Below, piece by piece: positions 25,366 to 33,650 of a stretch of DNA of 53,664 nucleotides. The stretch's first letter is position 1. Each line of letters starts with the position of its first letter. Position numbers and translations under genes: made by a program. The notes below the pieces were generated by a model. That model saw nothing but the letters and a program-made list of their open reading frames with translations, ran no database searches and was not told the origin of the DNA. The DNA lies in the NCBI GenBank assembly GCA_963845895.1, contig CAWJTN010000002.1:1-53664 (forward strand). Reading direction: 5' to 3'. This DNA is from CAWJTN01 sp963845895. Lineage in GTDB: Bacteria > Patescibacteriota > Microgenomatia > UBA1406 > GWC2-37-13.

Positions 25366-26292
25366 ATGAAAAAATATACCGTAACCGTTGGAATAGTCGC
25401 CCACAATGAGGAACTGAACATTGAAAATATATTGATATCGATCATGAGACAAAAAAAAACAGATTATATTCTGGAAAAAGTACTGGTACTCTGTGATGGG
25501 TGTACGGATTCAACCTATGAAATAGCCAAAATATATGCTGATAAAAATCCTATTATTCAAGTTGTTTCCAATAAAAAGAGGATAGGTAAAAAGTATCGCC
25601 TTCAGGAGCTTTTTGTCAAGAACACAAGCGATATTGTTATTAGTTTTGACGCTGATACGATTCTTTGTACTGTAGAAACGATAAATAAGATAGTAAAACG
25701 ATTTGATGAAAATAAAATAGTTTATGTTTGTAGTAATGGACATGCTATCAAACCGAGAAATTTTTTTGAGTCACTTTTAAATCTTTGGGATGATTTATGG
25801 AATGATATAGCTTCAAACACTTCGGAGGGTGACAATATACTCAATGTTAGAAGTTATGGTTTTGCCCTACGTGGTTGGTTTGCAAAAGATATATTATTTC
25901 CAAAAAAGATTTTGGCAGAAGCAAAATTTATATATTTTTTTGTAAAAGTAAAAAAAATGAAGTTTCGTTTTGCAGATAAGGCTATCGTATGCTATCGAGC
26001 GCCTTCAAATTTTCATGACTATATGTTAAGGAAAGAAACAAGTGTAAATCAACCTAAATTATTAGCCCGTTATTTTGGAGACTGGATTTATAAAGACTAT
26101 AAAGTTTTTAAAAATCGCATAAAATTATTTTTTATTATGAAGTATCTATTTCGTCTACCTATCCAGACCATTTCAGCAATTTTCCTTCAGTTATATGTTA
26201 GCTTTATTCATATTAATAAAAATCATACGGATTCAAGTGAATTTTTTGTACAAGCAAAATCGACAAAAGAACCAATAATTATTATAAAATAG
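25366..26292 (+). CDS. Glycosyltransferase family 2 (paralogue 3 of 3)
   Basis: A 308-residue GT-A enzyme: VGIVAHNEELNIENILISIM, LCDGCTDSTYEIAK and SFDADTIL. The HNEE in place of YNEE and the shared CDGC tie it to the paralogue at 23444. The middle section has lost similarity to GT2 acceptor loops (GFALRGWFAKDILFPKKILA), and a hydrophobic helix lies near the C-terminus. Starts 11 nt after the kinase-like gene. Confidence 0.86.
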   Translation: MKKYTVTVGIVAHNEELNIENILISIMRQKKTDYILEKVLVLCDGCTDSTYEIAKIYADKNPIIQVVSNKKRIGKKYRLQELFVKNTSDIVISFDADTILCTVETINKIVKRFDENKIVYVCSNGHAIKPRNFFESLLNLWDDLWNDIASNTSEGDNILNVRSYGFALRGWFAKDILFPKKILAEAKFIYFFVKVKKMKFRFADKAIVCYRAPSNFHDYMLRKETSVNQPKLLARYFGDWIYKDYKVFKNRIKLFFIMKYLFRLPIQTISAIFLQLYVSFIHINKNHTDSSEFFVQAKSTKEPIIIIK

Positions 26293-26313
26293 CTAACTAA
26301 ATAAATAGTATAT

Positions 26314-27882
26314 ATGAGACTTATTTTATTATCAGTGTGTGTTTTTCTTTTCGGTAGTATTTTTTATTTATTAACCATAAAAGGAAGTTTCGGGAATCCT
26401 AGTGTAGACAAAAATGTCCCCGATATGACTCAGGCAACCGGAGCATTTGAGTCATCGCATGAGAGGTCGCCTTATGCACTTACCGTTTCATTTGTTGAAA
26501 ACCATTCATTGAATCTTACTAAAAAACTTGCGGATTTTGCTTCTCCTGACGCTGTTTATAATAATGGCAAGTTTTATATCATTTTTCCAGCAGGTATTTC
26601 CTTTTTGGCTATGCCGTTTTATATTTTAGGGAAAAATTATCATGCAGCCCAGTTAATAACATTCGCAGGAATGACTTTATTTTCGGTTTTAAACCTTTTT
26701 TTTATATTTCTTATCGCAAGAAAAACTCTGAAACTTTCTCTTTTTACTTCAATTTTTACGGCGTTAATCTTTGGTTTTGCCTCCACCTCTTGGAGTTATG
26801 CCTCGGGATTATATCAACATGAGGTGACAACATTTTTGATACTTTCATCATTTTTTGCTGCCTGGAAATATGCAGAAAAAAAGAAATTTTCCTGGATTTG
26901 GTCGATTTGGGCATGGATAGCCTATGGAGTAGGAATTTGGGTGGATTTTCCAGACGCCGTTTTTATGTCACCGATTTTTGTCTATCTGTTTTTGAAATCT
27001 TTTGAATTAAAAAATGAGAAGAAAGGTATCGTTCTACAGTTTCGCAGCGTTTTTTTCTTAGGAGCTATTTTTTTTGTGATATTTGCTGGATTACAAGGTT
27101 ATTATAATTATAAGAGTTTTGGAAGCTGGAAAACTGTAGCTCAATCATTAAAACGATATGATTCTAGTACATTTGGAAAAGGACAAACAACTCAAAAAGC
27201 GATTACATCTAGTCAAACTGCTAAGAATGGGATAGATGTTTCAAAAATTATTAGCGAGTCACAACTTCCATTTGGTGCTTATGAACTAACCATAGCTTTA
27301 GATAAAGGAATATTTTTTTTCTCACCAATCTTTTTGCTTTCATTGCTTGGAATGTTTATTGTCTTAAGAAGGAATAAACTGGAGGAAATGATTTTATTAA
27401 GCATTGTTATTTTAAATTTCTTTTTTTACAGCAGTTTTGGAGATCCATGGGGAGGATGGGCTTATGGACCACGTTATCTTATTCCGTCAATGGCAATACT
27501 GTCGATATTTATTGGAATCTGGTTAAATGAAACAAAACATAAAATATCATCAAAAATAATCACTTTTATTTTATTTGCCTACTCTTGTGCCATTGCTTTG
27601 TTAGGTGCTCTGACGACCAATCAGATTCCGCCAAAAGTTGAGGCAGATTATCTTCATATGAAATACAACTTTCTTTTGAATATTGACTACTTATTGAGTG
27701 ATAGAAGCGGCAGTTTTTTCTACAACCAATTTGCTTCTCGTTACATGAACTTAACGGTGTATTTCAGCATCATCTTCTACTCGCTTTTATTTATCGTTTT
27801 CGTCTTGTTATTTATAATTCCGCACTTTGATACCACTTCGTCCAAAAAAAATCGGGACTATGTTGGGTATAAAAAAAAATGA
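26314..27882 (+). CDS. GT39-like membrane glycosyltransferase or glycan-processing protein
   Basis: A 522-residue polytopic protein with about eleven membrane segments. The first extracellular loop holds NGKFYIIFPAGISFLAMPFY, and near residue 386 comes DPWGGWAYGPRYLIPSMAIL, a signature often seen in bacterial proteins annotated as phospholipid-carrier-dependent glycosyltransferases. Such GT-C enzymes transfer sugars from polyprenyl phosphates on the outer membrane face. Its stop overlaps the next gene of the same broad class by 4 nt. Confidence 0.7.
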   Translation: MRLILLSVCVFLFGSIFYLLTIKGSFGNPSVDKNVPDMTQATGAFESSHERSPYALTVSFVENHSLNLTKKLADFASPDAVYNNGKFYIIFPAGISFLAMPFYILGKNYHAAQLITFAGMTLFSVLNLFFIFLIARKTLKLSLFTSIFTALIFGFASTSWSYASGLYQHEVTTFLILSSFFAAWKYAEKKKFSWIWSIWAWIAYGVGIWVDFPDAVFMSPIFVYLFLKSFELKNEKKGIVLQFRSVFFLGAIFFVIFAGLQGYYNYKSFGSWKTVAQSLKRYDSSTFGKGQTTQKAITSSQTAKNGIDVSKIISESQLPFGAYELTIALDKGIFFFSPIFLLSLLGMFIVLRRNKLEEMILLSIVILNFFFYSSFGDPWGGWAYGPRYLIPSMAILSIFIGIWLNETKHKISSKIITFILFAYSCAIALLGALTTNQIPPKVEADYLHMKYNFLLNIDYLLSDRSGSFFYNQFASRYMNLTVYFSIIFYSLLFIVFVLLFIIPHFDTTSSKKNRDYVGYKKK

Positions 27883-29471
27883 ATATAGCAATTTCAATTC
27901 CAAAATTATATCTACAAAAAATATCAGGTTATCTGACTCGTGTACGATGGCTTAGGGTTGTAGTGGTTTCTTCAATCTTTTTGAGCGTTGTTTCAACTTT
28001 ATTTTTTCTTTATAAGGATCTAATTCTTGCCTATGGAGACGCAGAATCGCATTTAAACATTGCGAAACGCGTAATTCAAGGTCTGACGCCGGGATTTGCG
28101 CAGTTGGGAGGAATATGGTTGCCTTTACCACACGTGTTGATGATTCCATTTGTTGCAATTGAACCTTTATATCGAAGCGGATTAGCTGGTTCTATAGTAT
28201 CAGGAGCCGCATTTGTGGTCTGTAGCATATTTTTATATAAGCTGTCTCTACTTTTGACAAATAATAAGGTAGCATCTTTTTTTGCATTTCTTGTTTTTGC
28301 CTTAAATCCAAACATTCTTTACCTTCAGGCAACACCAATGACAGAGCTTCCGCTCTTGGCTTTTTTTATTCTTTCTAGTTACTTTTTTATTAAGTACATT
28401 AGAGATGATAGTCTTCCATCATTATTACTTTCAAGTTTTTTCGGATTCTGCGCAGTGATGACAAGATATGACGGCTGGTTTCTGGTTTTATTTGAAGCTC
28501 TCACAATAGTATTACTTTATTTCCATAAGAAGGAATCATTCAAAAAGATTGAAGGCAAATTCATACTTTTTTCAACATTAGCATTCTTTGGAATAATGCT
28601 TTGGATGATGTGGGACTTTCTGATTTTGGGAGATCCATTTTATTTCACCAACAGCCAGTTTTCAGCCAGAGCTCAACAACAGAGTTGGTTGGTTAGACAC
28701 GAATTACCCGCTTATCACAATCCATTTTTAGCTTTTGCTTATTATTTTGTGACATCAATGAGCGATTCCGGAATCATCATATTTCTTGTTGCGCTTGTCG
28801 GCTTAATTATTTTTTTAAGAAACAAAGAAAACATCCATCGTTATTTTATTAGCTTTATAGTTCTGGTTCCTTTGATTTTTAACACCTTTACTCTATTCGT
28901 CGGCCAGTCGGTAATCTTTATCCCTCATCTGACTCCGGTTGGATTTGAGTGGAGGCTTTTTAATGTGCGTTACGGGGTTTTAATGATTCCTGTTGTGTCA
29001 CTTTTTTTTGCCTATGTATTTTATAAAAGTAAAAATGTCGGAGTTAGATTACTAATTATTTTCTTATTCTTATTGCAGTTTGGATTATATGCAGTCGGTT
29101 ACTCGAAAGTAATTACTCTTGCGGATGCTACGGAAGGACTCTCTATGGCGAAGAGACCCAACGCTGAATACTGGATAAAGTCACATTATGATAATGGTCT
29201 GATTCTCTTGGATGACTATGCCAGAACTTTAAGCATCATAAGAAGTGGGATTCCTATGCAGAATGTTATTTATGTTGGTAACAAACCCTACTGGGAAATT
29301 TCTCTTGTAGCACCAGAGAGATATGCGAAATGGATAATAATGCAAAAGAATGATGATGTTTGGAAGAGCGTTTATGACAACAAGGATGTTAGAGGCAGAT
29401 TGTATAAATACTTTCAAAAAGTTTACACCTCTCCACAGATACTAATATTTAAGAAAATAAATAATGGTTAA
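27879..29471 (+). CDS. GT39/ArnT-like polyprenyl-phosphate-dependent glycosyltransferase
   Basis: A 530-residue polytopic protein. The first large loop has AYGDAESHLNIAKRVIQGL, with the acidic pair expected for the GT-C catalytic base, then GGIWLPLPHVL; TPMTELPLLAFFI and MTRYDGWFLVLFEAL are further family-like stretches. About ten to twelve membrane helices precede a C-terminal soluble domain. Together with the preceding gene it probably finishes the glycan or glycosylates surface proteins on the outer face. It is the last gene of the operon starting at 15590. Confidence 0.75.
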   Translation: MNIAISIPKLYLQKISGYLTRVRWLRVVVVSSIFLSVVSTLFFLYKDLILAYGDAESHLNIAKRVIQGLTPGFAQLGGIWLPLPHVLMIPFVAIEPLYRSGLAGSIVSGAAFVVCSIFLYKLSLLLTNNKVASFFAFLVFALNPNILYLQATPMTELPLLAFFILSSYFFIKYIRDDSLPSLLLSSFFGFCAVMTRYDGWFLVLFEALTIVLLYFHKKESFKKIEGKFILFSTLAFFGIMLWMMWDFLILGDPFYFTNSQFSARAQQQSWLVRHELPAYHNPFLAFAYYFVTSMSDSGIIIFLVALVGLIIFLRNKENIHRYFISFIVLVPLIFNTFTLFVGQSVIFIPHLTPVGFEWRLFNVRYGVLMIPVVSLFFAYVFYKSKNVGVRLLIIFLFLLQFGLYAVGYSKVITLADATEGLSMAKRPNAEYWIKSHYDNGLILLDDYARTLSIIRSGIPMQNVIYVGNKPYWEISLVAPERYAKWIIMQKNDDVWKSVYDNKDVRGRLYKYFQKVYTSPQILIFKKINNG

Positions 29472-29479
29472 TAATATTT

Positions 29480-29573
29480 GTCATTTCGACCGAACAAAGT
29501 GAGTGGAGAAATCCCTCTAATTAAATTAGAGTTAAGAGATTCCTCGACTTCAAAAATCTTCGCTCGGAATGAC
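29480..29573. repeat. MITE-like palindromic element with GTCATT ends
   Basis: Ends are inverted copies: gtcatttcgaccgaa at the left and ttcgctcggaatgac at the right (13 of 15 positions match when inverted). An internal hairpin ctctaat-taa-attagag lies at the centre. The word gagattcctcg and the ggaatgac edge link it to the murL insert at 5289. It carries no gene and lies directly before the start at 29584. Confidence 0.7.
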
Positions 29574-29583
29574 TAGAGTAACT

Positions 29584-30828
29584 ATGAAAAAAAACATATT
29601 AATAGCACTATTATTAACGATATTTTTTACCAAACCTGTAATAGCACGTGAGCATTTTTTTCAGGTTCAGTCAATCGATACCATGAAATATTCGCGCGAT
29701 CTGGCGCGAGAAAAGATAAATGACAACGTGTTCGATCAGGAAATCGACAGACAGGTGAAGGACATAGCAGGCACAGGCGCAACTCACGTAGCTATAGATA
29801 CTCCTTATGATGCAGAATTTTTACCTTACCTTAAACGTTGGGTTCAGGCAGCAAGAAGATATAATCTTAAAGTTTGGTTTAGAGGTAATTTTTCAGGCTG
29901 GGAGCGATGGTTTGATTACCCAAAGATTGATAGAGCAACCCATATTGCAAAAACCAAGGAATTTATTCTAAATAATCCCGATCTATTTGCCGATGGAGAT
30001 ATCTTTACATCCTGCCCAGAATGTGAGAATGGTGGGACAGGGGATCCGAGGCAGACAAGAGATGTAGTTGGTTTCAGAAATTTTCTTAAAACCGAATATC
30101 AGACGACAAAAGATGACTTCTCAATGATTGGGAAAAAGGTGACCAGCAACTACTATTCGATGAATGGAGATGTTGCACGACTGATCATGGATCAGAAAAC
30201 AACTAAAGCGTTGGACGGAGCCGTGACGATTGACCATTATGTAAAAACCCCTGACAAACTGGTTTCAGACATTCAGTCATTCGCAGATACGAGTAACGCT
30301 AACGTTGTCTTGGGTGAGTTTGGCGTACCTATCCCGGATATCAACGGAGATATGTCAGATAAGGATCAGGCTAAATGGATCAACGAGTTGATGCTGAAGA
30401 TTATTAAGATGCCCGAACTTATCGCGGTAAACTACTGGACAAACAAAGGAAGCAGTACCCAACTTTGGAATGATGACAATACAGCAAGAACGGCAGTTGG
30501 TGTTCTCAAGACGTATTTTGATCCGATAAATATTTCCGGCAGTATCAAAGACGAACAGGGGAATGACGTCAATAATGTTACTGTAGAGACTAATACAAGG
30601 AAAGTCGAGTTCCAGGATAGCCAGTACGTTTTACCGGTTTTAAAAGGTGAATCAATAAATTTCTCAAAAAACGGCTACATTTCCTTAAGTATAAATGTTA
30701 GTAATGATTCCGCACACGATGTTCAGCGCGATGTGGTGCTAATAAAATTGAAGCAGTCATTTGTAGAATCATTCATACAAAGAATAATCATTTTCTTCAA
30801 TAGACTAATCAACGGATCTTCTCTCTAA
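29584..30828 (+). CDS. Secreted TIM-barrel glycosidase-like protein
   Basis: A 414-residue exported protein. ATG 29584 gives a clean signal peptide (KKNILIALLLTIFFTKPVIA); an earlier ATG at 29569 lies at the edge of the repeat and is less likely. The body reads as a TIM barrel: DTPYDAEFLPYLKRWVQAAR, KVWFRGNFSGW, FTSCPECENGG (candidate acid Glu), TIDHYVK and VVLGEFGVPIPD (candidate nucleophile Glu). About residues 325-390 resemble a carboxypeptidase-regulatory-like beta domain, then a short C-terminal hydrophobic stretch. The family cannot be fixed (GH5/GH39-like clan A). Confidence 0.68.
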   Translation: MKKNILIALLLTIFFTKPVIAREHFFQVQSIDTMKYSRDLAREKINDNVFDQEIDRQVKDIAGTGATHVAIDTPYDAEFLPYLKRWVQAARRYNLKVWFRGNFSGWERWFDYPKIDRATHIAKTKEFILNNPDLFADGDIFTSCPECENGGTGDPRQTRDVVGFRNFLKTEYQTTKDDFSMIGKKVTSNYYSMNGDVARLIMDQKTTKALDGAVTIDHYVKTPDKLVSDIQSFADTSNANVVLGEFGVPIPDINGDMSDKDQAKWINELMLKIIKMPELIAVNYWTNKGSSTQLWNDDNTARTAVGVLKTYFDPINISGSIKDEQGNDVNNVTVETNTRKVEFQDSQYVLPVLKGESINFSKNGYISLSINVSNDSAHDVQRDVVLIKLKQSFVESFIQRIIIFFNRLINGSSL

Positions 30829-30854
30829 AAGAGGGGAGTGATATAATATTCATA

Positions 30855-30871
30855 GGCCGATTAGCTCAGTC
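30855..30871 (+). other. 5' tRNA fragment
   Basis: ggccgattagctcagtc reads as the acceptor 5' strand, TA linker, D-stem GCTC and D-loop AGTC of a tRNA. The matching GAGC, anticodon arm and 3' acceptor strand are missing; the intact tRNA-Val starts 9 nt later. A -10 box tataat (30842-30847) lies just upstream. Probably the remnant of a second tRNA. Confidence 0.55.
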
Positions 30872-30879
30872 CTGCCAAA

Positions 30880-30951
30880 GCGCGTATAGCTCAACGGTAG
30901 AGCGTTTCGTTCACATCGAAGAGGTTCATGGTTCGAATCCATGTACGCGCA
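30880..30951 (+). tRNA. tRNA-Val (anticodon CAC)
   Basis: A complete 72-nt cloverleaf: acceptor GCGCGTA/TACGCGC, D-arm GCTC/GAGC with GG in the loop, anticodon stem TTTCG/CGAAG with loop TTCACAT (CAC, reading GTG), variable loop AGGTT, T-arm CATGG/CCATG with TTCGAAT, discriminator A. CCA is not encoded. A tataat box 33 nt upstream may drive it. Confidence 0.95.
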
Positions 30952-30997
30952 CTTTTCAGGTGTACTTAATAATGTTATAATTGGTTTATATATAGAT

Positions 30998-31192
30998 ATG
31001 GAAGAACTAAAACCAACAGCAAAAAACCCTTATTATAAAATAGGACAAGACTATGTGAGAATACTACCAGAGAATAACAAGTCAGGTTTTTTGCTCTTGA
31101 GACTCTTGGTTCTTTGGCTTAAAACCAACCCATTAAACGAACAGCCTGAAGAAAAAGTGTCTCCGATTAGTGTAATAACCTTCTTCAAATAA
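30998..31192 (+). CDS. Small uncharacterised protein
   Basis: A 64-residue ORF with protein-like composition (MEELKPTAKNPYYKIGQDYV, then a hydrophobic helix GFLLLRLLVLWL). ATG 30998 is 16 nt behind a tataat box at 30976. The longer reading from 30941 would begin in the tRNA and is rejected. A single central hydrophobic helix suggests membrane association. No family recognised. Confidence 0.5.
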   Translation: MEELKPTAKNPYYKIGQDYVRILPENNKSGFLLLRLLVLWLKTNPLNEQPEEKVSPISVITFFK

Positions 31193-31229
31193 CGATTGAT
31201 TTTTTTGCCTGTCTAAATTAGAATTTTTG

Positions 31230-32333
31230 TCAGTTTCCTGGCGTTGGAGGATTTTGATCGTGCCAATCTGCAGCAGCATCAGTGTCAAATCCAGGTGATT
31301 TTCTTTCAGTTGAATGTCCTTTTGCTACTGTCGGATTTGTTCCTGGAGGTGTAAATCCCGAAGTATCATTTCCCCAGCTCATTCGATCAACTTCACTTCC
31401 TTGGGAATCTTTAAGAATTAAATGGTCTCCATCAATATCCAGTCCGTCTCCAAAATAATGTCCAAGATCTATTTTTTCTTTTCTATCTGCATCTTTCCAA
31501 AATTTCCAGAGGGAGCTGTCTTTGGATAAAATGATAAACCCTCCTGCTTTGATTTTGGAGTTGGAGTTAATAGTGACAAATCTGCCAGAATTGGTGATTA
31601 ATTTCCAGTTTTTCAAAGAGATGTCTCTGTTTGTCGGGTTGTATAGTTCGACCCATTGATATTTAAATCTGGTCTTTGGTTTTATATTTTGTAATTTGTT
31701 TGTTCGATCTTCATTTTCTTCATCTCGATCTTTGGGTTCCTTCAATCCGTGTTTATCATCTACGTTATAGAAAACTTCATTGATTACGACATTATTTGCA
31801 GTTATGACACCAAATGTCAGATCAAATACCACTGATTTTCCTTGAAAGGCGTTTCCGGCTAAAGTTGGAAAGGTGACTATAAAGTTGTAAGTGTCGAAAT
31901 TTGTCGGACTGATATTATTAAGCATTATTCCGTTGGTGTTTAAGCTGTCTTGAAAAAAATCAGATATTGTTTTTGGACCGGTTGGACTGCCATTGCCATA
32001 AACAGCGGTAGACCCATTTTTGATTACAAAATCTAAAGCTGTCTCGATCTTCGGATTGGTTCCGTTTCCATTTTTTCGAATTCCTCTTACGCTAACAAAT
32101 CGTGAAACTATTCCATTATTTGTTACATCGACGGGTTTTGTTTCAGAAAATCCGGGAGCAATATTTGATTCGTTGAATATAGGTGTTCCCGGGGGTACAT
32201 GAAAATTTACTAAAAGATCTCCGAAAGCTCGTACTGTAGAAGGATTAAAGTAATCTTTAAATCCTCCGTTTAAGGCAACTATCCCTGAAACAACAGAAAT
32301 CAAAATTATTATTCTCAAAATTCTTTTTTTCAT
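31230..32333 (-). CDS. Exported protein with TasA-like N-terminal region and lamin-tail domain
   Basis: A 367-residue secreted protein. The N-terminal hydrophobic segment (IIILISVVSGIVAL) precedes a beta-rich region (about 35-190) with FNESNIAPGFSETKPVDVTN and NGIVSRFVSVRGI, the type of pattern seen in TasA/camelysin-like subunits (SNIAPG, transition to beta strands). Residues about 195-367 are a lamin-tail domain: VVINEVFYN, YQWVELYNPTNRDISLKNW, GDHLILKDSQGSEVDRMSW and the ending SPGFDTDAAADWHDQNPPTP. It is the last gene of the SipW/TasA-like operon, 1 nt after the preceding lamin-tail gene. Probably a surface adhesin or matrix component. Confidence 0.78.
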   Translation of the reverse strand: MKKRILRIIILISVVSGIVALNGGFKDYFNPSTVRAFGDLLVNFHVPPGTPIFNESNIAPGFSETKPVDVTNNGIVSRFVSVRGIRKNGNGTNPKIETALDFVIKNGSTAVYGNGSPTGPKTISDFFQDSLNTNGIMLNNISPTNFDTYNFIVTFPTLAGNAFQGKSVVFDLTFGVITANNVVINEVFYNVDDKHGLKEPKDRDEENEDRTNKLQNIKPKTRFKYQWVELYNPTNRDISLKNWKLITNSGRFVTINSNSKIKAGGFIILSKDSSLWKFWKDADRKEKIDLGHYFGDGLDIDGDHLILKDSQGSEVDRMSWGNDTSGFTPPGTNPTVAKGHSTERKSPGFDTDAAADWHDQNPPTPGN

Positions 32334-32334
32334 A

Positions 32335-33048
32335 TTAAGTTCCCGGGGTTGGTGGATCCCTAACTACAAAATCACCTGCAGCATTTGTATCAAATCCGGC
32401 AGGACTTCTCTCTAATGATTGTCCAGTACCAGCGCCTGGGCAGGTTAAACCGCATCCGGAACTAAAACCGGAGTTATCAGATTCCCAACTCATCTTATCT
32501 ATTTCAGTGCCGTTATTTTTAAGAATTACTCTGTCTCCGCCATTAGCTAAATTATTCCCAATATTTCCACCACTGGCTAATATAAATAATGTACCTGTTG
32601 GTACAGAAGGCCATTTTGCTCTAAAGTCAGATTCCGATGCTCCAGTCAAAATTAGGTATTGATGTGACGCTAATGTCCCGGATAAACTTTCTGCAAACGA
32701 AGATCCTCCATTATCTTCTACTGTCCAGCTTGTCAAATCTTGACTAGAATTTGTGGGATTATATATCTCAACAAATTCACCAATATGTATATCATTATTA
32801 ATATCCTGTGCCAGGCTTGGATCATATAAAACCTCATTGATCACTAAGTGGTCGGCTAAGGTTATTGTTGGAGTCGGTGAAGCGGTTGGAGTAACGGTAG
32901 GAGTAGCTGTCGGAAAGGCAGTCGAGGCAGATATGACATTACCGTTATTTGATGCAGCGCTGCTAAATAATGCATAGGATATTTTATAAAAAATTAACAC
33001 TAATAAGATAAAACTTAAAAATCCGAATATTAAATATTTTTTATTCAT
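32335..33048 (-). CDS. Exported lamin-tail-domain protein with SipW-type signal
   Basis: A 237-residue surface protein. The N-terminus has a membrane helix followed by ALFSSAASNNGN, matching the SipW-type signal of the TasA-like gene at 33651. A Thr/Pro-rich linker (TPTVTPTASPTPT) leads to a lamin-tail domain: HLVINEVLYDPS, EFVEIYNPTNSSQDLTSWTV, GGDRVILKNNGTEIDKMSW and SLERSPAGFDTNAAGDFV. Its start overlaps the sipW stop by 4 nt. Lamin-tail domains occur on many secreted bacterial proteins; the function is not known. Confidence 0.82.
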   Translation of the reverse strand: MNKKYLIFGFLSFILLVLIFYKISYALFSSAASNNGNVISASTAFPTATPTVTPTASPTPTITLADHLVINEVLYDPSLAQDINNDIHIGEFVEIYNPTNSSQDLTSWTVEDNGGSSFAESLSGTLASHQYLILTGASESDFRAKWPSVPTGTLFILASGGNIGNNLANGGDRVILKNNGTEIDKMSWESDNSGFSSGCGLTCPGAGTGQSLERSPAGFDTNAAGDFVVRDPPTPGT

Positions 33049-33587
33049 GTTGTTGTTTGCATTTTTCTTAATAATTTTTTTTCTATTTCTTTTGTCAGTT
33101 CATTTTTAATGTTGATGATCTCAAAGATGATATAGATTAAAGCCGGTAGAATCACAAAGATCAAAAAGCCCGGGATAGTTTTTAAGAAAAAAACCGATCT
33201 GCCAATGTACGGAACAGAATAAAACGCTTTTCCTAAGATATCGTTGGTTGAAATGAAATCCGTATCGGCAGTATTGTTGGCATCACCTTTTGTTCTATAT
33301 AAAATCTCTCCATTTTTATTTTCCGTGTCTACGATTCTGTGTGTAACTGTAATTGCACCCTTTTTGAAAGCAATAACGTCATTCATCTGATAGGACGAAA
33401 ATTTTTGAGTAAAAACTACACTGCCTACGGGGATAGTAGGTTCCATACTTCCCGATACAACTACAAAGGATTGTATTCCCAGAATAATAGGCGATCGGGA
33501 TGTAATTAAAAGGAATAGAAGAAACGGCAGTATGCCAAAAATTACTGCTTTTAATAAATATTCAAATATTATTAATATCGTTTTCAT
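33045..33587 (-). CDS. sipW: SipW-type (Ser/His) signal peptidase I
   Basis: An archaeal/ER-type signal peptidase processing matrix-fibre subunits. From ATG 33587: a membrane segment at about residues 14-30, Ser47 in VVVSGSMEPTIPVG, the base histidine 83 in VTHRIV instead of the lysine of LepB, GDANNTADTDFI, and a C-terminal membrane helix. An in-frame ATG at 33623 would start inside a strong hairpin and is rejected. It lies between the TasA-like subunit and the lamin-tail gene, the usual place for a dedicated peptidase. Confidence 0.9.
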   Translation of the reverse strand: MKTILIIFEYLLKAVIFGILPFLLFLLITSRSPIILGIQSFVVVSGSMEPTIPVGSVVFTQKFSSYQMNDVIAFKKGAITVTHRIVDTENKNGEILYRTKGDANNTADTDFISTNDILGKAFYSVPYIGRSVFFLKTIPGFLIFVILPALIYIIFEIINIKNELTKEIEKKLLRKMQTTT

Positions 33588-33596
33588 ACACTCATC

Positions 33597-33636
33597 AGCT
33601 GGTAGCGGGTTATGCGAGGTCAACCCGCCACCAGCT
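33597..33636 (-). terminator. Strong stem-loop between the TasA-like gene and sipW
   Basis: Two 15-bp arms, agctggtagcgggtt and aacccgccaccagct, pair with one wobble around a 10-nt loop. In the minus-strand transcript no U-run follows the 3' side, so a processing or partial-termination stem is more likely than a full terminator. It could lower sipW relative to the fibre subunit. Confidence 0.6.
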
Positions 33637-33650
33637 TTTTAAAATTTAAA

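Noticed and set aside
33597..33636. Full rho-independent terminator after the TasA-like gene
   Set aside because: On the transcribed strand no U-run follows the stem; the T-run is on the other side, and sipW follows immediately.
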